This document shows, in pieces, positions 22,601 to 33,080 of a stretch of 52,775 nucleotides of DNA (position 1 is its first letter; each line of letters begins with the position of its first letter). The DNA lies in NCBI GenBank assembly GCA_009731375.1, contig BJOX01000297.1, forward strand, positions 295,401-348,175, written 5' to 3'. A program made the position numbers and the translations under genes. The notes beneath the pieces are model-generated. The model worked only from the letters and a program-made list of their open reading frames with translations, was not told the origin of the DNA and did not search any database. Origin of the DNA: Paulinella micropora (Eukaryota > Cercozoa > Imbricatea > Euglyphida).

Positions 22601-23230
22601 TTGGCGTTTTGAACCTGACCAGCATCGATGTCCAAGCCGGTGACGATCATGTTGGCCTGAAGGGCGCCGATGACCTCCGAGCCAGAGTCCATGCAAGCAA
22701 CCAACACCTTGCTCTGCGGGGAAGAACATCAGAAATGATTTGTCTGGACAACTCCGTGGATTTTTCAAAAGCGTTGGCTCGTTCGTCCGGCCTCCCAGTG
22801 ACTTTCTGTGTTTTCGTTGAGACCGCAACAGAGTAAACGTTGTGACGATCAAGCGGGTTCCTGGAGAGATTGAGCGTAAATGCACTCTGGGCGGGTAGAA
22901 CGCCACCATGACGCACTCCACTGCCTTGATCCACTTCTGGACGTGTCCCTGGTAGTTGTGCTTGTCCTTGTACCAGAACACATGCTCGATTGTGGTGTAG
23001 CCACTGCTGGAAAGCTTCCACCAAGAGGTTGTACTGGGACAGATGGTGATGGAAAACGACGGCGCGCTTGTTAGCATTGCCGACAACACCGAACTGGTTC
23101 AGCAACTTGATGACCCTTTCCTTGTTGACTTCAGTAGTGTCAGCAACAAGGTCGGAAATGTTGTAAGGAAGGTCAGCGTAAAGCAGGTCTGGATCAACCA
23201 AGACACAAACACAATGAGGAAAACTAAAAA
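22600..23230 (-). pseudogene. Amino-methyltransferase-like domain (motif IV DLPY, motif I DSGS)
   Basis: Around 23175 the translation reads LLYADLPYNISDLV, matching the DPPY(N) catalytic motif IV of N6-adenine/N4-cytosine DNA methyltransferases, with Leu in place of the first Pro. About 150 residues later (near 22700-22620) comes VLVACMDSGSEVIGAL, followed by VTGLDIDAGQVQNAKI. This matches the SAM-binding motif I (FxGxG, here altered to DSG) and the following acidic strand of the beta-class, where motif IV precedes motif I. Frame shifts near 22980, 22880 and 22720 split it. Both altered motifs suggest a divergent or inactive enzyme, unless the changes are sequence errors. Confidence 0.6.
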
Positions 23231-24774
23231 AGAAAATATAGCATATTTTCAATTGATGGAAAAGTAAGGGATATCAAAATTGCCATGCACTAGATCAGCG
23301 TTCTGCACCATGTTGAACATGTCTTGCACCAGAATCGTAGCGTTGCCGAAATGGATCTGCTGATCTTCAGAGATGGTTGCCTGTCAAAAAAAAAAGACAT
23401 ATTTTAAAACAAGTCTTCAAGAGCATGCAACAGGATGTCTCAGAACTTGTGGCTGTTCAACTTCTTCGCCGGAGAGGAGAGACGTTTGAGTGCTGCCTGG
23501 ATCCAGGTCTTGACGTAAGCTTCCAGAGTGTCCGGGAGAGCGCGGTCCCTCTTTTTCTGCAGGTAGCGGATGTTCACAGTGCGAGCAAGGATTGCCCTGC
23601 CTTCATCGTTGTCAAGCTGGGGGACTTTTTCACACAAATCCTTCCACTGTTTACCGACTTAAACACCGTCGATTTCAAAAAACCACATGTTGTCAGCAAG
23701 GTCCAGGATCATGTCCTGCAGCGAGATGAGGCAGACGTACTTCTTCTGCTCCAGAAAAAAACTCTTCATGGTTTGCTTCACTTCGCTTGCCTTTCCTTGC
23801 TGGAGGTCCTCAGTGCTGGCTGAAGCTTCTTTCCCCTGGTGGCGTTCGTCCTGACATGCCTAGGAATCAGGCAATCATCGAAAGCATCAACGAACTTCAC
23901 AACATCCGCAAGGACAAGCCCGGTCTAGTGGAAGAAATGCAACAATTGATCAAAGCTCACCGGTGTTCGAAGCGACGTAAGTCCACATGGAACCGAAAGT
24001 CGGCAAGGGGATGTTGTGGGAAAGGGCGAAGTCCCTCTTGCATGAGGTAAGAAACTTGTTGCAGGAAGCATCATTCTGGTCCTTGAGACGAGCCATTCCA
24101 GCGTAACTTTGATCGTGCGCAGAAATGCAGTTTTCGCCGAATGTGTTTTTACGGTGGACGTCAGCAACAGTGTTCTCGAAGGCACCAAGAAAACTGACGG
24201 ATTTACGTTCCAACAAACGAAACGAAGAGCTTCCACGTGAATGAACTGGAATTTCGAGTTCTGAGGTTCTTCTCTGTGAAGTTACTGAATTGCATGGCTG
24301 GAATGAAGTCCAACGATCGCCTGCAGGGGAAACTTCCCGTCCTGGATTGCCTTGCGAAGAAAGTTCTTGATCTTGGCCTGGCCCTCGACTGGCAGGCTCG
24401 TGAAGTCCATCTTGGGCCTTTCCTTTTCTACAAGCCCAGCCGAATTCCACACAGCCTGAAATTCTTTCAAGGCTTTTTCGTCAACGAAAAGGGGGAGGAT
24501 TCCAAGAGGGAATTGTCGGCGTCGTCCAGCCCAAGCTTTCCTGGATTGACAACTTCGCGCGGATCTCGGATCCAACCGACCCACTGGATCTTCCTGTTGG
24601 GATCCTGAGACTTTTTAAAATTCTCGACGAGTTGTTTGGCATGTTCTGAGTCGAGTAAACGATCAGTCACTGCCCTGTGGGGTTGGGTAGCGATGGCGTC
24701 GGGAATGGCCTGCACGTTCTTGTAAGTCAAGCTGGCAAGGGCTTTGGCGGCTTCCTTCATCTTCACTCTGGTGT

Positions 24775-24843
24775 CTGCACAGAACAACCAACCAAAAATA
24801 TGGCATATTTTTCAACAAAAGAACAAAAGAAAAGGGGGCTGAC
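24775..24843 (-). other. Intron 3 (69 bp) with one palindromic element
   Basis: Donor G|GTCAGCCCCC, acceptor GTTGTTCTGTGCAG. The phase-1 join reads K-D-T-R-V. AAAAATATGCCATATTTTT sits in the middle (24794-24812). Confidence 0.7.
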
Positions 24844-25504
24844 CCTTGATGTACGAATTCTTCTCAGCTTTCTGCCTGTCAGCCTCCGAGACATTCTTTC
24901 CCGTGCCCTTTTCCCCCTTCATCCTGCGCTTCTTCTTGGCTTGTTCGGACCCTTCCGGCGAGGCCTCCGGTTTGCGTTTTCCAGTTGGATCAGGTGTGGA
25001 GAATGAAGAAGAAGACGACGCCGGAGACAGGAGAACCGGGGGTGGGGCAGAAGACGACGAGGATGAAGACGGTGTCGTGGAAGTGGCAGAGGAGCTCCTG
25101 GCCAGAGGCGTGATGGTTCCAACCGCCGCCTTGGGCTGTTTTTTGTTCGAGGGGATGGACCGTAATGGAGTGGATTTTGAGGAACTGCTCGATGAAGAGC
25201 TCGAAGAACTACTCGACGAAGAGCTCGAAGGCTGTGTGGCAGCAGGGGCTGAAGACACAAGGCTGAGGGGCCTGCCTGCAGCTAGCTGAGCAGAAGCACG
25301 ACGAGCGAGGGCAGGGTCGGCGCGTGCTTTTTCATCTTCCTTTTCGTCTCCCACCGCCTCAGTAGCTGCAACACTGCCCTGAGAATTTGGGGTGCGGGAT
25401 GCAGCATTAGCAAGGGAATTGTTGGGATGGAAAACAGAGGAAAGATCAGCCGGGGCAGCCTGCGAATCAGCGATTGTCCCCTTGGCCTCCTCCTTGGAAC
25501 CATC
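24844..25504 (-). CDS. Exon 3: Ser-rich linker with basic cluster
   Basis: 661 bases, low-complexity poly-Ser (more than 15 in a row near 25190-25240), Ala/Pro-rich segments and a lysine/arginine cluster (KRKPEASPEGSEQAKKKRR) that could be a nuclear localisation signal. It is disordered in character and links the N-terminal domain to the rest. It is preceded by the 56-base exon 2 (25686-25741). Confidence 0.6.
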
Positions 25505-25685
25505 CTAAGTTGAAAAATATTGCATATTTTTCAACACGGCAATGATGACGTCGTGGTGGAAGATGTGTCTCGGATGAAAAATATGACATATTTTTGAGAC
25601 ATGGACAAACAAAAACGAAGTGGAGCAAAGAATCGTGAGACATTGAAGCTCACAAGATAAATATTGCATATTTTTGTTTGAAGAC
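25505..25685 (-). other. Intron 2 (181 bp) with three palindromic elements
   Basis: Donor AAG|GTCTTC, acceptor TTCAACTTAG|GATGG. The frame is kept (A-K|D-G-S). Three copies of the AATATNNCATATT palindrome lie inside, at 25509-25535, 25577-25595 and 25659-25675. Confidence 0.65.
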
Positions 25686-25741
25686 CTTAGCCTGCTCATC
25701 CATCTCTTTTTGAAATTGCTTGAGGTAGTTGTTCACAGCCC

Positions 25742-25923
25742 CTACACCCGAGATAAAAAACAAAAAATCATACTGACACGAAGCCAAAAAAACAGTTCGG
25801 GCAAGCATGGCAGCCATGAACTCACAGCCCAAATTGAAACTTGTTCAAATTCAAGCAACAACTAGAACAACAGACACAAAGCAACAACAAACAACTAGAA
25901 CAAAGGAGAGAGAGCTTGCTGAC
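25742..25923 (-). other. Intron 1 (182 bp)
   Basis: GTCAGCAAGC donor, CTCGGGTGTAG acceptor. Splicing joins the phase-1 codon so that the reading continues R-A-V-N-N-Y-L-K. Confidence 0.6.
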
Positions 25924-26317
25924 TTGTAGGAGCTGCCACGTTTGGGCCTTTGAAGAACATGTCGTACAACTTCTCGTCCCAGGTCACATCTGCAGGCCAG
26001 CCCACGTAGTAAGCTTCAGTGAGGCACAGTTCATCGAGCAAGGCAAACGTCTTGAAGTCTCCACCTTCCTCTTTGCTTGGGTCGTTGACCCACACCTGAA
26101 CGTGCCAAAGTCGAGGGTTGTAGTTGTAACTAGTAGCACCTTTTGGCTTAAACGCAAAATTCCACACAACACCGAGATCGAAAGAGCTCTCGATGTGACC
26201 CGTCCAATCACTCCCATGCTCTCCTCCAAACTCCAGCTCAGAGACAATGAGCTTCATTTCAGGTGTGATCCACCATTTGTAGGTGATGTAAGACTTGTCG
26301 ACAGAGGGACCACCCAT
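25924..26317 (-). CDS. Exon 1 of the methyltransferase/PHD-like gene
   Basis: Begins ATG GGT GGT at 26317 and encodes 131 residues plus one base. The sequence is Trp- and aromatic-rich (for example YITYKWWITPEMK, WNFAFKPKG, WHVQVWVNDPSK), probably a globular domain I do not recognise. The donor is A|GTCAGC at 25923, giving a phase-1 intron. Confidence 0.6.
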
Positions 26318-26733
26318 GATGTAGTGTTCGGAAAGCGATTTTGAGAGTGCAACAATCTAGACACCCGAACAAAAGTGCTCAAGTTGACCGGAAGCGGTCA
26401 CGAAGCAAAAAAAATGAAGTTAGGGCTGAAAACATGTGTTTTTTTCATTTTGATAGGGACGGAAAGTCACGCTCATATGGTGAAATGCAATCAAAAATGG
26501 CAAACGGACCCAGTCCGGCCACTCGTTCCCAAAAACTGACGTCCGAAACCAGTTTTTGTGCCTTGGTGGCACCGAGTGTGGGCTCAAACCGGCTCACTTT
26601 GGAAAATATGCCATATTTTTTTTCTGAGACATCCTTTGAAAGTGATTTTTTACCTTTTTTCCGGACGGATTTGTTTGAAAAGGTTCCGGTGTCGGAATAT
26701 GCCATATTTGTGTTTTCCGACAACCCTTGCATG

Positions 26734-27357
26734 CATGTATGTATGTATGTATGTATGTATGTATGTATGTATGAATGTGTGTAACATTGTATGTATGTAA
26801 CATTGCATGTATGTATGTACGTATGTACGTATGTATGTATGTATGTATGTATGTGTGTATGTATGCATGTATGTATAAATCGTTATGTATGTGTATGCAT
26901 GTCTGTCTGTCTGTGTCTGTCTGTATGTATGTATGTATGTATGTATGCACGTATGTATGTATGTATGCTAAATGCATGTATGAATGTATGTATGTATGTA
27001 TGTATGTATGTGTGTATGTATGTGTGTATGTATGTATGTATGTATGTATATTATGTATGTATAGTATGTATGTATAGTATGTATGTATGTATTTCCGTCG
27101 TTGCAAATTTGATGGTCAATAGGAGAGATTGTATGTATGTATGTATCTATGTATGTATGTACGTTGTGTAAGTTATGTACCATTCAGGGTCCCCGTGGAA
27201 GCTATAGTCCATCACCAGCTACATACATACATATGTGCATACATACATACGTACATACATACATACATGACATACGTACATACATGCATAAATACATACA
27301 TACATACTTATACATATATGCATATCACATACATATATGTATGTATGTATGTATACA

Positions 27358-27391
<34 letters not shown>

Positions 27392-27465
27392 CATACATAT
27401 ATACATACATACATACTTACATTCATACATACATATGTACATGCATGCATACATACATAGTGGCA
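26734..27465. repeat. GTAT microsatellite switching to ATAC, a large potential cruciform
   Basis: (GTAT)n runs from 26734 to about 27165 and (CATA)n from about 27222 to 27460, so the two halves are inverted relative to each other around a ~55-bp unique centre. Long ORFs across it are artefacts. Confidence 0.9.
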
Positions 27466-28053
27466 TTCGTAAGTACCTCCTGCCCCGGGAGAATATCCAC
27501 ATAAGCGCATCATTCAGGCCCCACGTTTGGTGTGCTGGAGTGGTTCACAAAGCGGGCAGAGTCAAGCGGATTCATGTTCAGAAAATCCTACGTGACATGA
27601 CGACGGTTCCCAGAAGGATAAAGTATTTCACTCGCAAGTCCCATTGAAAATTTTCGCCTGATTTTGAAAAAGATCACACATAACGAGCTACGTGTGCTGC
27701 ATGAATATTTGCCGGTGCCATCGAAGGAGGTGCAAGCTATGGTGATTCAACGATCAGACTCTCGACGCATGATTTGAAATTGGTATATTGTGTGCGGCTA
27801 GCCACAAATTTGACGTGTTTTGCGGGCGAGCCGGGCCGGCGAGCCCGCAAAACACGTCGAATTTGGCGCGCCGCATATGCAGTTTTATCGGTAACCTGAC
27901 CACATTTAGTGGAGGTGACCGATAAATTCCAATACATATGTGCCTATCTGGACACATGCCTACACGGATCAAGCGGAGGTCGATTGCAGAAATTCCTATC
28001 CACCATGCAAAGATACACATACTACACGCATGCGTACAAACACGCAAATACTA
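27466..28053. other. Left host flank of the integrated element, with a 23-bp-arm GC-rich hairpin
   Basis: No convincing gene. A near-perfect inverted repeat (arms 27805-27827 and 27843-27865, one mismatch, 15-base loop) has the core GACGTGTTTTGCGGGC. The six bases just before the element, GAGATG, at 28054-28059, are repeated on the right side. Confidence 0.6.
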
Positions 28054-28059
28054 GAGATG
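28054..28059. repeat. Target-site duplication, left copy
   Basis: GAGATG, directly outside the left terminal inverted repeat; identical to 48980-48985. Confidence 0.85.
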
Positions 28060-28213
28060 AGTAGTATAGGGTCGCACTTCGCACGGATCTTCAGTGCAGT
28101 TTCTCTAGAGAAACCACACTAAGAGCCGTTATTTATTATTTCGTCTACCTATTTATAACAAATACAGACAAACAAAAGAAAGAAAAACTGCTATCTGTGA
28201 ATAATTATTATTT
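28060..28213 (+). repeat. Left terminal inverted repeat
   Basis: Begins AGTAGTATAGGGTCGCACTT and matches the reverse complement of 48826-48979. The outer ~90 bases differ by one indel; the inner part has a few substitutions. It includes the perfect palindrome GTTTCTCTAGAGAAAC (28099-28114). Confidence 0.9.
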
Positions 28214-28241
28214 AAATAAATAAAATAAAGACACTTATAGG

Positions 28242-28523
28242 ATGACAAACGAAGACACACCAAGATTTAGAATGTCCAGAGGTTGTGTTATGGTAAAGAA
28301 TAACGAAAAGAGACCAATGGTAAAAGTTCAATGGAGAGAAGGAGGAAAGCTTATGTGTAAGAGTTTCTGCATCGGAAAGAAAAAATCAATAGAGCAAGCA
28401 TTGGAAGAAGCAAAGAAGTATCACGAGGAAAATATAATACCTAAATACGAGGAATGGAAAATTAATTACGATAAAGAAACAAGAATAATCAAAAAAGAAA
28501 AGAAAAGAAATTTGGAAGCATAA
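28242..28523 (+). CDS. Small AP2-like DNA-binding protein (93 aa)
   Basis: ATG at 28242, intact. The core MVKVQWREGGKLMCKSF followed by a helix (IEQALEEAKKYHEE) matches the three-strand-plus-helix layout of AP2/ERF-type DNA-binding domains, which also occur as arm-binding domains of mobile-element integrases. The C-terminus is basic (KKEKKRN). It is the first gene inside the left terminal repeat and could bind the element's own DNA, as a regulator or terminus-binding factor. Role inferred from fold and position only. Confidence 0.5.
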   Translation: MTNEDTPRFRMSRGCVMVKNNEKRPMVKVQWREGGKLMCKSFCIGKKKSIEQALEEAKKYHEENIIPKYEEWKINYDKETRIIKKEKKRNLEA

Positions 28524-28577
28524 AGATTTTAAGTGTGGATGTGGTGCTAAATACATAATGGAAACAAAGCGCGACAT

Positions 28578-28769
28578 ATGAAGTCCCAGAAACATATTTC
28601 AGCAACAGAAAAAGAAAAACCTCCAGTTCCTCCAAGGCCAAGCAAAAAGTATACGGAGAGAATAAAGAAAGATGATGTGAGCGAAGCCACTTCTGATGAT
28701 AGATGTAATATGTGCGGATACATGGAACATAACTGCCACTGCGGTTGCGGGTATGGTAAGTATCAGTAA
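28578..28769 (+). CDS. Small Cys-rich protein (63 aa), possibly the end of a broken zinc-ribbon gene
   Basis: ATG at 28578. The C-terminus has C-x2-C then C-x-C-x-C (CNMCGYMEHNCHCGCGYG), a compact metal-binding cluster; the N-terminal half has a PPVPPRPSKK proline motif. Just upstream, in another frame, DFKCGCGAKYIME (28523-28560) adds a further CxC pair, so the two may be one gene split by an indel. No function assigned. Confidence 0.35.
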   Translation: MKSQKHISATEKEKPPVPPRPSKKYTERIKKDDVSEATSDDRCNMCGYMEHNCHCGCGYGKYQ

Positions 28770-28930
28770 TCAAAAAGGTTTCTCTGTGGGAACCACTGAA
28801 TTATATTTTAAAGACAAGGAGGGTCCTTATATATAGGACACACACGAGGCCACGAGGGGACGACCGATTGAGGCAGACAAATATTTTAATTTTATAAAAT
28901 TATATTTTCCTTGATATACTATTATCAAAC

Positions 28931-29214
28931 ATGGAGACACACACGTATAACGGCAAGGTCTACAGGTTGGATAGATTAAGGGAATATAAGATAAATTACG
29001 AAATCAAGTCTGTCAGGGGTCGGGATGTGCTATATACCAAACCGAAGGTAAGGGGGTATAAAATTGTTACACCGACCGCCCAAAACTACTTGAACACAAA
29101 GTAAGAGGTGCGGTGTATTTTGAGCACCATGCTATACCAATAGCGCCACCTTTACCTACGATTGAAGAGAAAAAAGAACTTAAAGAAAATTACAGAGTTG
29201 TTGAGGTATGGTAA
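28931..29214 (+). pseudogene. Small conserved-looking ORF, one frameshift (~95 aa)
   Basis: ATG at 28931. The first frame stops at 29102-29104 after about 57 residues, but the next frame continues protein-like text to a stop at 29212-29214 (VRGAVYFEHHAIPIAPPLP and ELKENYRVVEVW). A single indel around 29095-29105 would rejoin them. Unknown family. It lies immediately before the DNA polymerase and may be co-transcribed with it. Confidence 0.45.
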
Positions 29215-29224
29215 TTATGATATC

Positions 29225-32200
29225 ATGAGGCACGACAGCAAGGAACACGAACTAGGAATAAATGAAAGCCGATATGCGGTAAGGATTAACGGCAACTTCT
29301 GATAATTTACGAAGCGCGATGTGATAAGATTTATTGAGATTGTATTGAACGACTTTGTAAGACGACAATCACCCGCAGATAAGGTTAGCCTAGGTATTGA
29401 GTTTGTGGATTACTATGGAAAGGTATCAACAGGCTTACACAAAGTTAATCAAATCTCGGTTGAAAAAGTTTTAGAAAGATTGTCAGCAATATTTCAAAGC
29501 AACGAAAGTCTTTACATGGACGAGAACGGAATAAACTTTGATAAATTAAAATTTGTGTTGAAATCTGTTAAAATGCCGACGGGCGGGACAAGGCTACAGG
29601 TTTTGAACAAATTGGATATCTACAGAAAGAAAGGAGTAATCTGTATTACAAACAGCGATAACTTATGCTTAGCACGAGCAATCGTTGTAGTCAAAGCAAA
29701 AATTGAAAAACATCCAAAATTCAAGACAATACTAATGGGGAAAAGAAAGATACAGCAGGAAATGGCCGAGGCTTTACACGATGAAGCGAAAGTCATTAAG
29801 GATGTGTGCGGGATACCAGAAATTAATACATTCGCTAATCACATTAAATACAATTTGGTTATTGTTGAATTCCCTGACAAAATCATTTATAAAACAGAAC
29901 TACTTGATGCGAACGGCGAACGGCTGACTAACCTTTACATTCTAAAGACTGAAGGACATTACGATGCCATAACTAACATGAAGTCTATGCTAGGAAAGGA
30001 AAACTTCTGCGAGTTGTGTCTAAGGGGATACCAAAAAAGACACGCCTGTGAAGCCAAATGTAGTATCTGTGAAACCAACGGATGTAAGGGAATAAATGAC
30101 AAGAGCCTGTGGAAAGAATGTAAGAAGTGTAATAGAAAGTTTCCAAACACTGAATGCTTTAATAACCACAGGACAACAAACTGCGATGTAAAAGCGAAAT
30201 GTAAATCGTGCGGTCTTAATTACAGAAAGAAGGATGAGCACAAATGCGGATATGCGAAATGCCGAAATTGTAAACTAGTGAAACCGCTTGAACACCAATG
30301 TGAAATAGTCCAAAAAGAAATCTTACCGCCTTCAGAGCAATACATATTCTTTGACTTTGAAGCGACACAGGACACAGGCGAACACATTGTTAATCATGCT
30401 GAAAGCCAGTATTACGATGCGAAGGAAGCGCCTATTATACATAAGAACATTCAAGATTTCTGTAAGTGGGTTTTTGACACTAAGCACAGCGGATTTACAT
30501 TTATCGCACACAATGCCAGCGGTTATGATTGTCAGTTTATTCTTAAGTGGTTAGTTGATAATGGACAAACTCCATTTGTAATTTATGAGGGCGGTAAGAT
30601 TATGATGATGACACTTAAGAAGTATTGCTTTATAGATAGCCTAAGTTTTCTTACGATGCCATTGTCAGACTTTCCAAAGACATTCGGGCTTACGGAACTT
30701 AAGAAAGGGTTCTTCCCGCACTTCTTCAATAGGGCGAAAAATAGAAACTATGTTGGTGTAATGCCTCATAAGAAACATTACGGCTACGACACGATGCGAG
30801 GAGATAAACGAAAGGAATTTCTTGAATGGTATGATGAACAAGTGAAAGCACATAACAAATTTGATATTGCAAAGGAAATCGCTGAGTATTGTCATTCAGA
30901 TGTTGATATACTGAGAAAGGGCTGTATAGATTTTAGAAATCAGTTTCTAGAGTTTGGTATTGACCCTTTTCAATATACAACTATCGCGAGTTGTGTTATG
31001 GCGTTGTATCGTGCTAAGTTTATGCCAGAAAATTCAATTGCGATATTGAAAGCGGAAAAACAAAACAGGATGACTTCTAGGGCTTGTGTAGAATGGTTAG
31101 CATACAGAAGCAGGTTAGACAAAACCGATATTAAACACGCATTCAACGGAGGTGAAAAAATGTTTCAACTTGGGCAATCTCGTGTGTATGTAGATGGATG
31201 GGACGAGAAAAACAAAACCGCTTATGAGTTTTACGGGTGTCATTGGCACGGATGTGATAAGTGTTGGAATAGCAATGCTTTGAATGTGAAGAAGAATAAG
31301 ACAATGGGCGAACTATACAAGGAAACAATGAGAAGAGAAAAACAACTTAACGAACAAGCGAAAGTAATAAGTGTCTGGGAGTGCGAATGGAGCCTGATGA
31401 AAACCAGGGAAAGACTGGCAGAGGATACAAACGAACGAATTACGGAACAAGAAGGACTAAACCCACGAGAGGCAATTTTTGGAGGTAGAGTGAATGCTCT
31501 GAAATTATATTGGAAATCACGATATGATAATGAGTATGCGAAATATATTGACATATGTTCACTTTATCCGACCGTGATGTATTACGACCTTTATCCAAGC
31601 GGACACCATATAATTATTAGACCGAATAATGACGACGAAAGAAAAAATATGAAAAATAAAATTATAAACAGAGAATATTTCGGAGTGGCTAAAGTTAAGA
31701 TGCTACCGCCGAGAGGCTTACTACACCCAGTCTTACAGAAGGCGGACAGAGGTAAGATGATGTATTACTTATGTGATAAGTGCGGAATGACCTAGCAACA
31801 CGGCGAATGTAAGCACACAGATAAAGAACGAGCAACAACTGGCAACTCCAGAAATTTACAAGGCCTTAGACAAGGGGTATAAGTTAATAAAAGTATATGA
31901 AGTATGGCACTGGAAAGAACAAAGCAGTAGCCTATTCAAAGAATACATAAAGACATTCTTGAAAGTAAAACAAGAGTCCAGCAGATACCCCGCGGGATGT
32001 AATACGGAAGCTAAAAAACAAAATTGCATAAACATCATGGAAGTTAAAATGGGTGTAAAGATGGACGAAAGCAAAATATTCAAAAACGAAGGACGGCGAG
32101 CAGTGGCTAAGTTGTGCTTGAACTCTTTATGGGGTAAGTTTGGACAGAAACAAAATAAAATACAGAACAAAATGATAAAGGATAAAGAAACCTTATATAA

Positions 32201-32921
32201 ACTATTGAACGATAACAGTGGATAATATTAATATTAACATAATTAACGACCAAATTGTAGAAGCCAGTTATGACTTAAAACAGGACGCGGTGAGCGACCC
32301 GATTAAAACAAATATTGTAGTTGCTTTATTTACTACATGTCATGCGAGAATGAGACTTTACAATATGATGGACAGATTAGGTAATATGATATTGTATCAT
32401 GACACAGACAGCGTAATATATACGACAAACAAAGAAATTAATCAGGCAGATGTAGAGACAGGCGATTTACTGGGAGATTGGAATGATGAATTAAAAGGAG
32501 CGAAAATAAAAAGCTTTGTGGGAGGTGGGCCGAAATGTTATGGATACTTATTAGATAATGGTAAAGCCAGTATGAAAGTAAAAGGATTTAGTATGAACTA
32601 GAAACGAAAAAAGCATTGAATTTACCGAATATGTTAAGTGTAATAAGTTGCGGGCTAGGTATTACGAACACTGAATTATTTGAGAATGGTAAAAATGAAC
32701 TGGCTGAATTGTTGGAGACTGATGAAGAATTACGGATTGCAAAGCGAATTGAGAAGTCTGGAAAAGTAGTTATAATAGAAAACAACAAGATAACGCGAGA
32801 CAAACAAAAGAAAAAAATAACAAGCGAATACTTAGAAAAGATATTTAGTTTTACATATACGAAAAGACAAGTTATCGGAATTGTAGAGAATGCGATTGAA
32901 ACTAGACCTTTTGGATATTAA
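29225..32921 (+). pseudogene. polB: Family B DNA polymerase, protein-primed (polinton type), broken
   Basis: Replicative polymerase of the element. The long ORF begins in-frame near 29321; an ATG at 29225 with about 25 plausible residues lies one frameshift upstream (near 29300) and is the likelier start. Order: N-terminal region; Cys-rich fingers (30010-30300, CxxC pairs); 3'-5' exonuclease Exo I (FDFEATQD near 30350), Exo II (HNASGYD near 30510), Exo III (YCHSDVDIL near 30890); the GCHWHGCDKC segment (about 31236-31265) typical of polinton polymerases; motif A (DICSLYPTVM near 31550), motif B (LCLNSLWGKFG near 32115), motif C (YHDTDSVIY near 32400). Catalytic residues are all present. Breaks: TAG stop at about 31794 with a shift shortly after, a shift near 32220, another near 32600. 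Total about 1,230 codons, normal for the family. Confidence 0.9.
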
Positions 32922-32925
32922 TGAT

Positions 32926-33033
32926 ATTTGAGAATTGCGCTTCGTGCTACGCACTCTCGCGTATTCTCAAACATCGTCAGCCATTAAAGTATAAAACGAT
33001 GTTTTGTGATGACGAAGTCAGAACAAAATATCA
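32926..33033. promoter_or_regulatory. Intergenic hairpin module D
   Basis: Starts GATATTTGAGAAT and contains CTTCGTGCTACGCACTCTCGC, then ATTCTCAAACATCG, later CGATGTTT and a terminal AAATATC. Inverted arms GTTTGAGAAT/ATTCTCAAAC enclose the TTCG-rich core. It lies between the polymerase stop and the next plus-strand gene and is nearly identical to module E (45758-45870). Confidence 0.7.
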
Positions 33034-33080
33034 AATAATTAATTTTTTACATAAATTTTTTTACCAGTCTATATAGACCA

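Larger units (their letters stand above)
22058..26317 (-). pseudogene. Intron-containing gene: degenerate amino-methyltransferase plus PHD-like zinc finger
   Basis: Minus-strand gene. Exon 1 starts at the ATG at 26317. Three introns can be placed by GT-AG borders with frame kept across them (25742-25923, 25505-25685, 24775-24843). Downstream, coding signal continues to about 22060 but with several single-base frame shifts (near 24500, where a C5 run precedes TTTT; near 24300; 22980; 22880; 22720; 22600) and further introns I could not resolve. Domain order is: unknown N-terminal domain, Ser-rich linker with basic cluster, unknown middle, methyltransferase-like region, Cys-rich finger. The homopolymer position of some shifts points to assembly error, though the altered catalytic motifs suggest divergence as well. 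Only the overall architecture is secure. The protein may act on DNA or chromatin. Confidence 0.55.
23232..26709. repeat. Recurrent short palindrome AATATGNCATATT (eight sites)
   Basis: Sites: 23232-23250, a weaker one near 23395, 24794-24812, 25509-25535 (perfect 12-base arms GTTGAAAAATAT / ATATTTTTCAAC), 25577-25595, 25659-25675, 26602-26620 and 26694-26709. All that can be placed lie in introns or upstream of the ATG at 26317, none in clear exon sequence. Confidence 0.75.

Noticed and set aside
18560-27465. CRISPR array
   Set aside because: Repeats lack spacer structure of constant length and the sequence is eukaryotic with introns.
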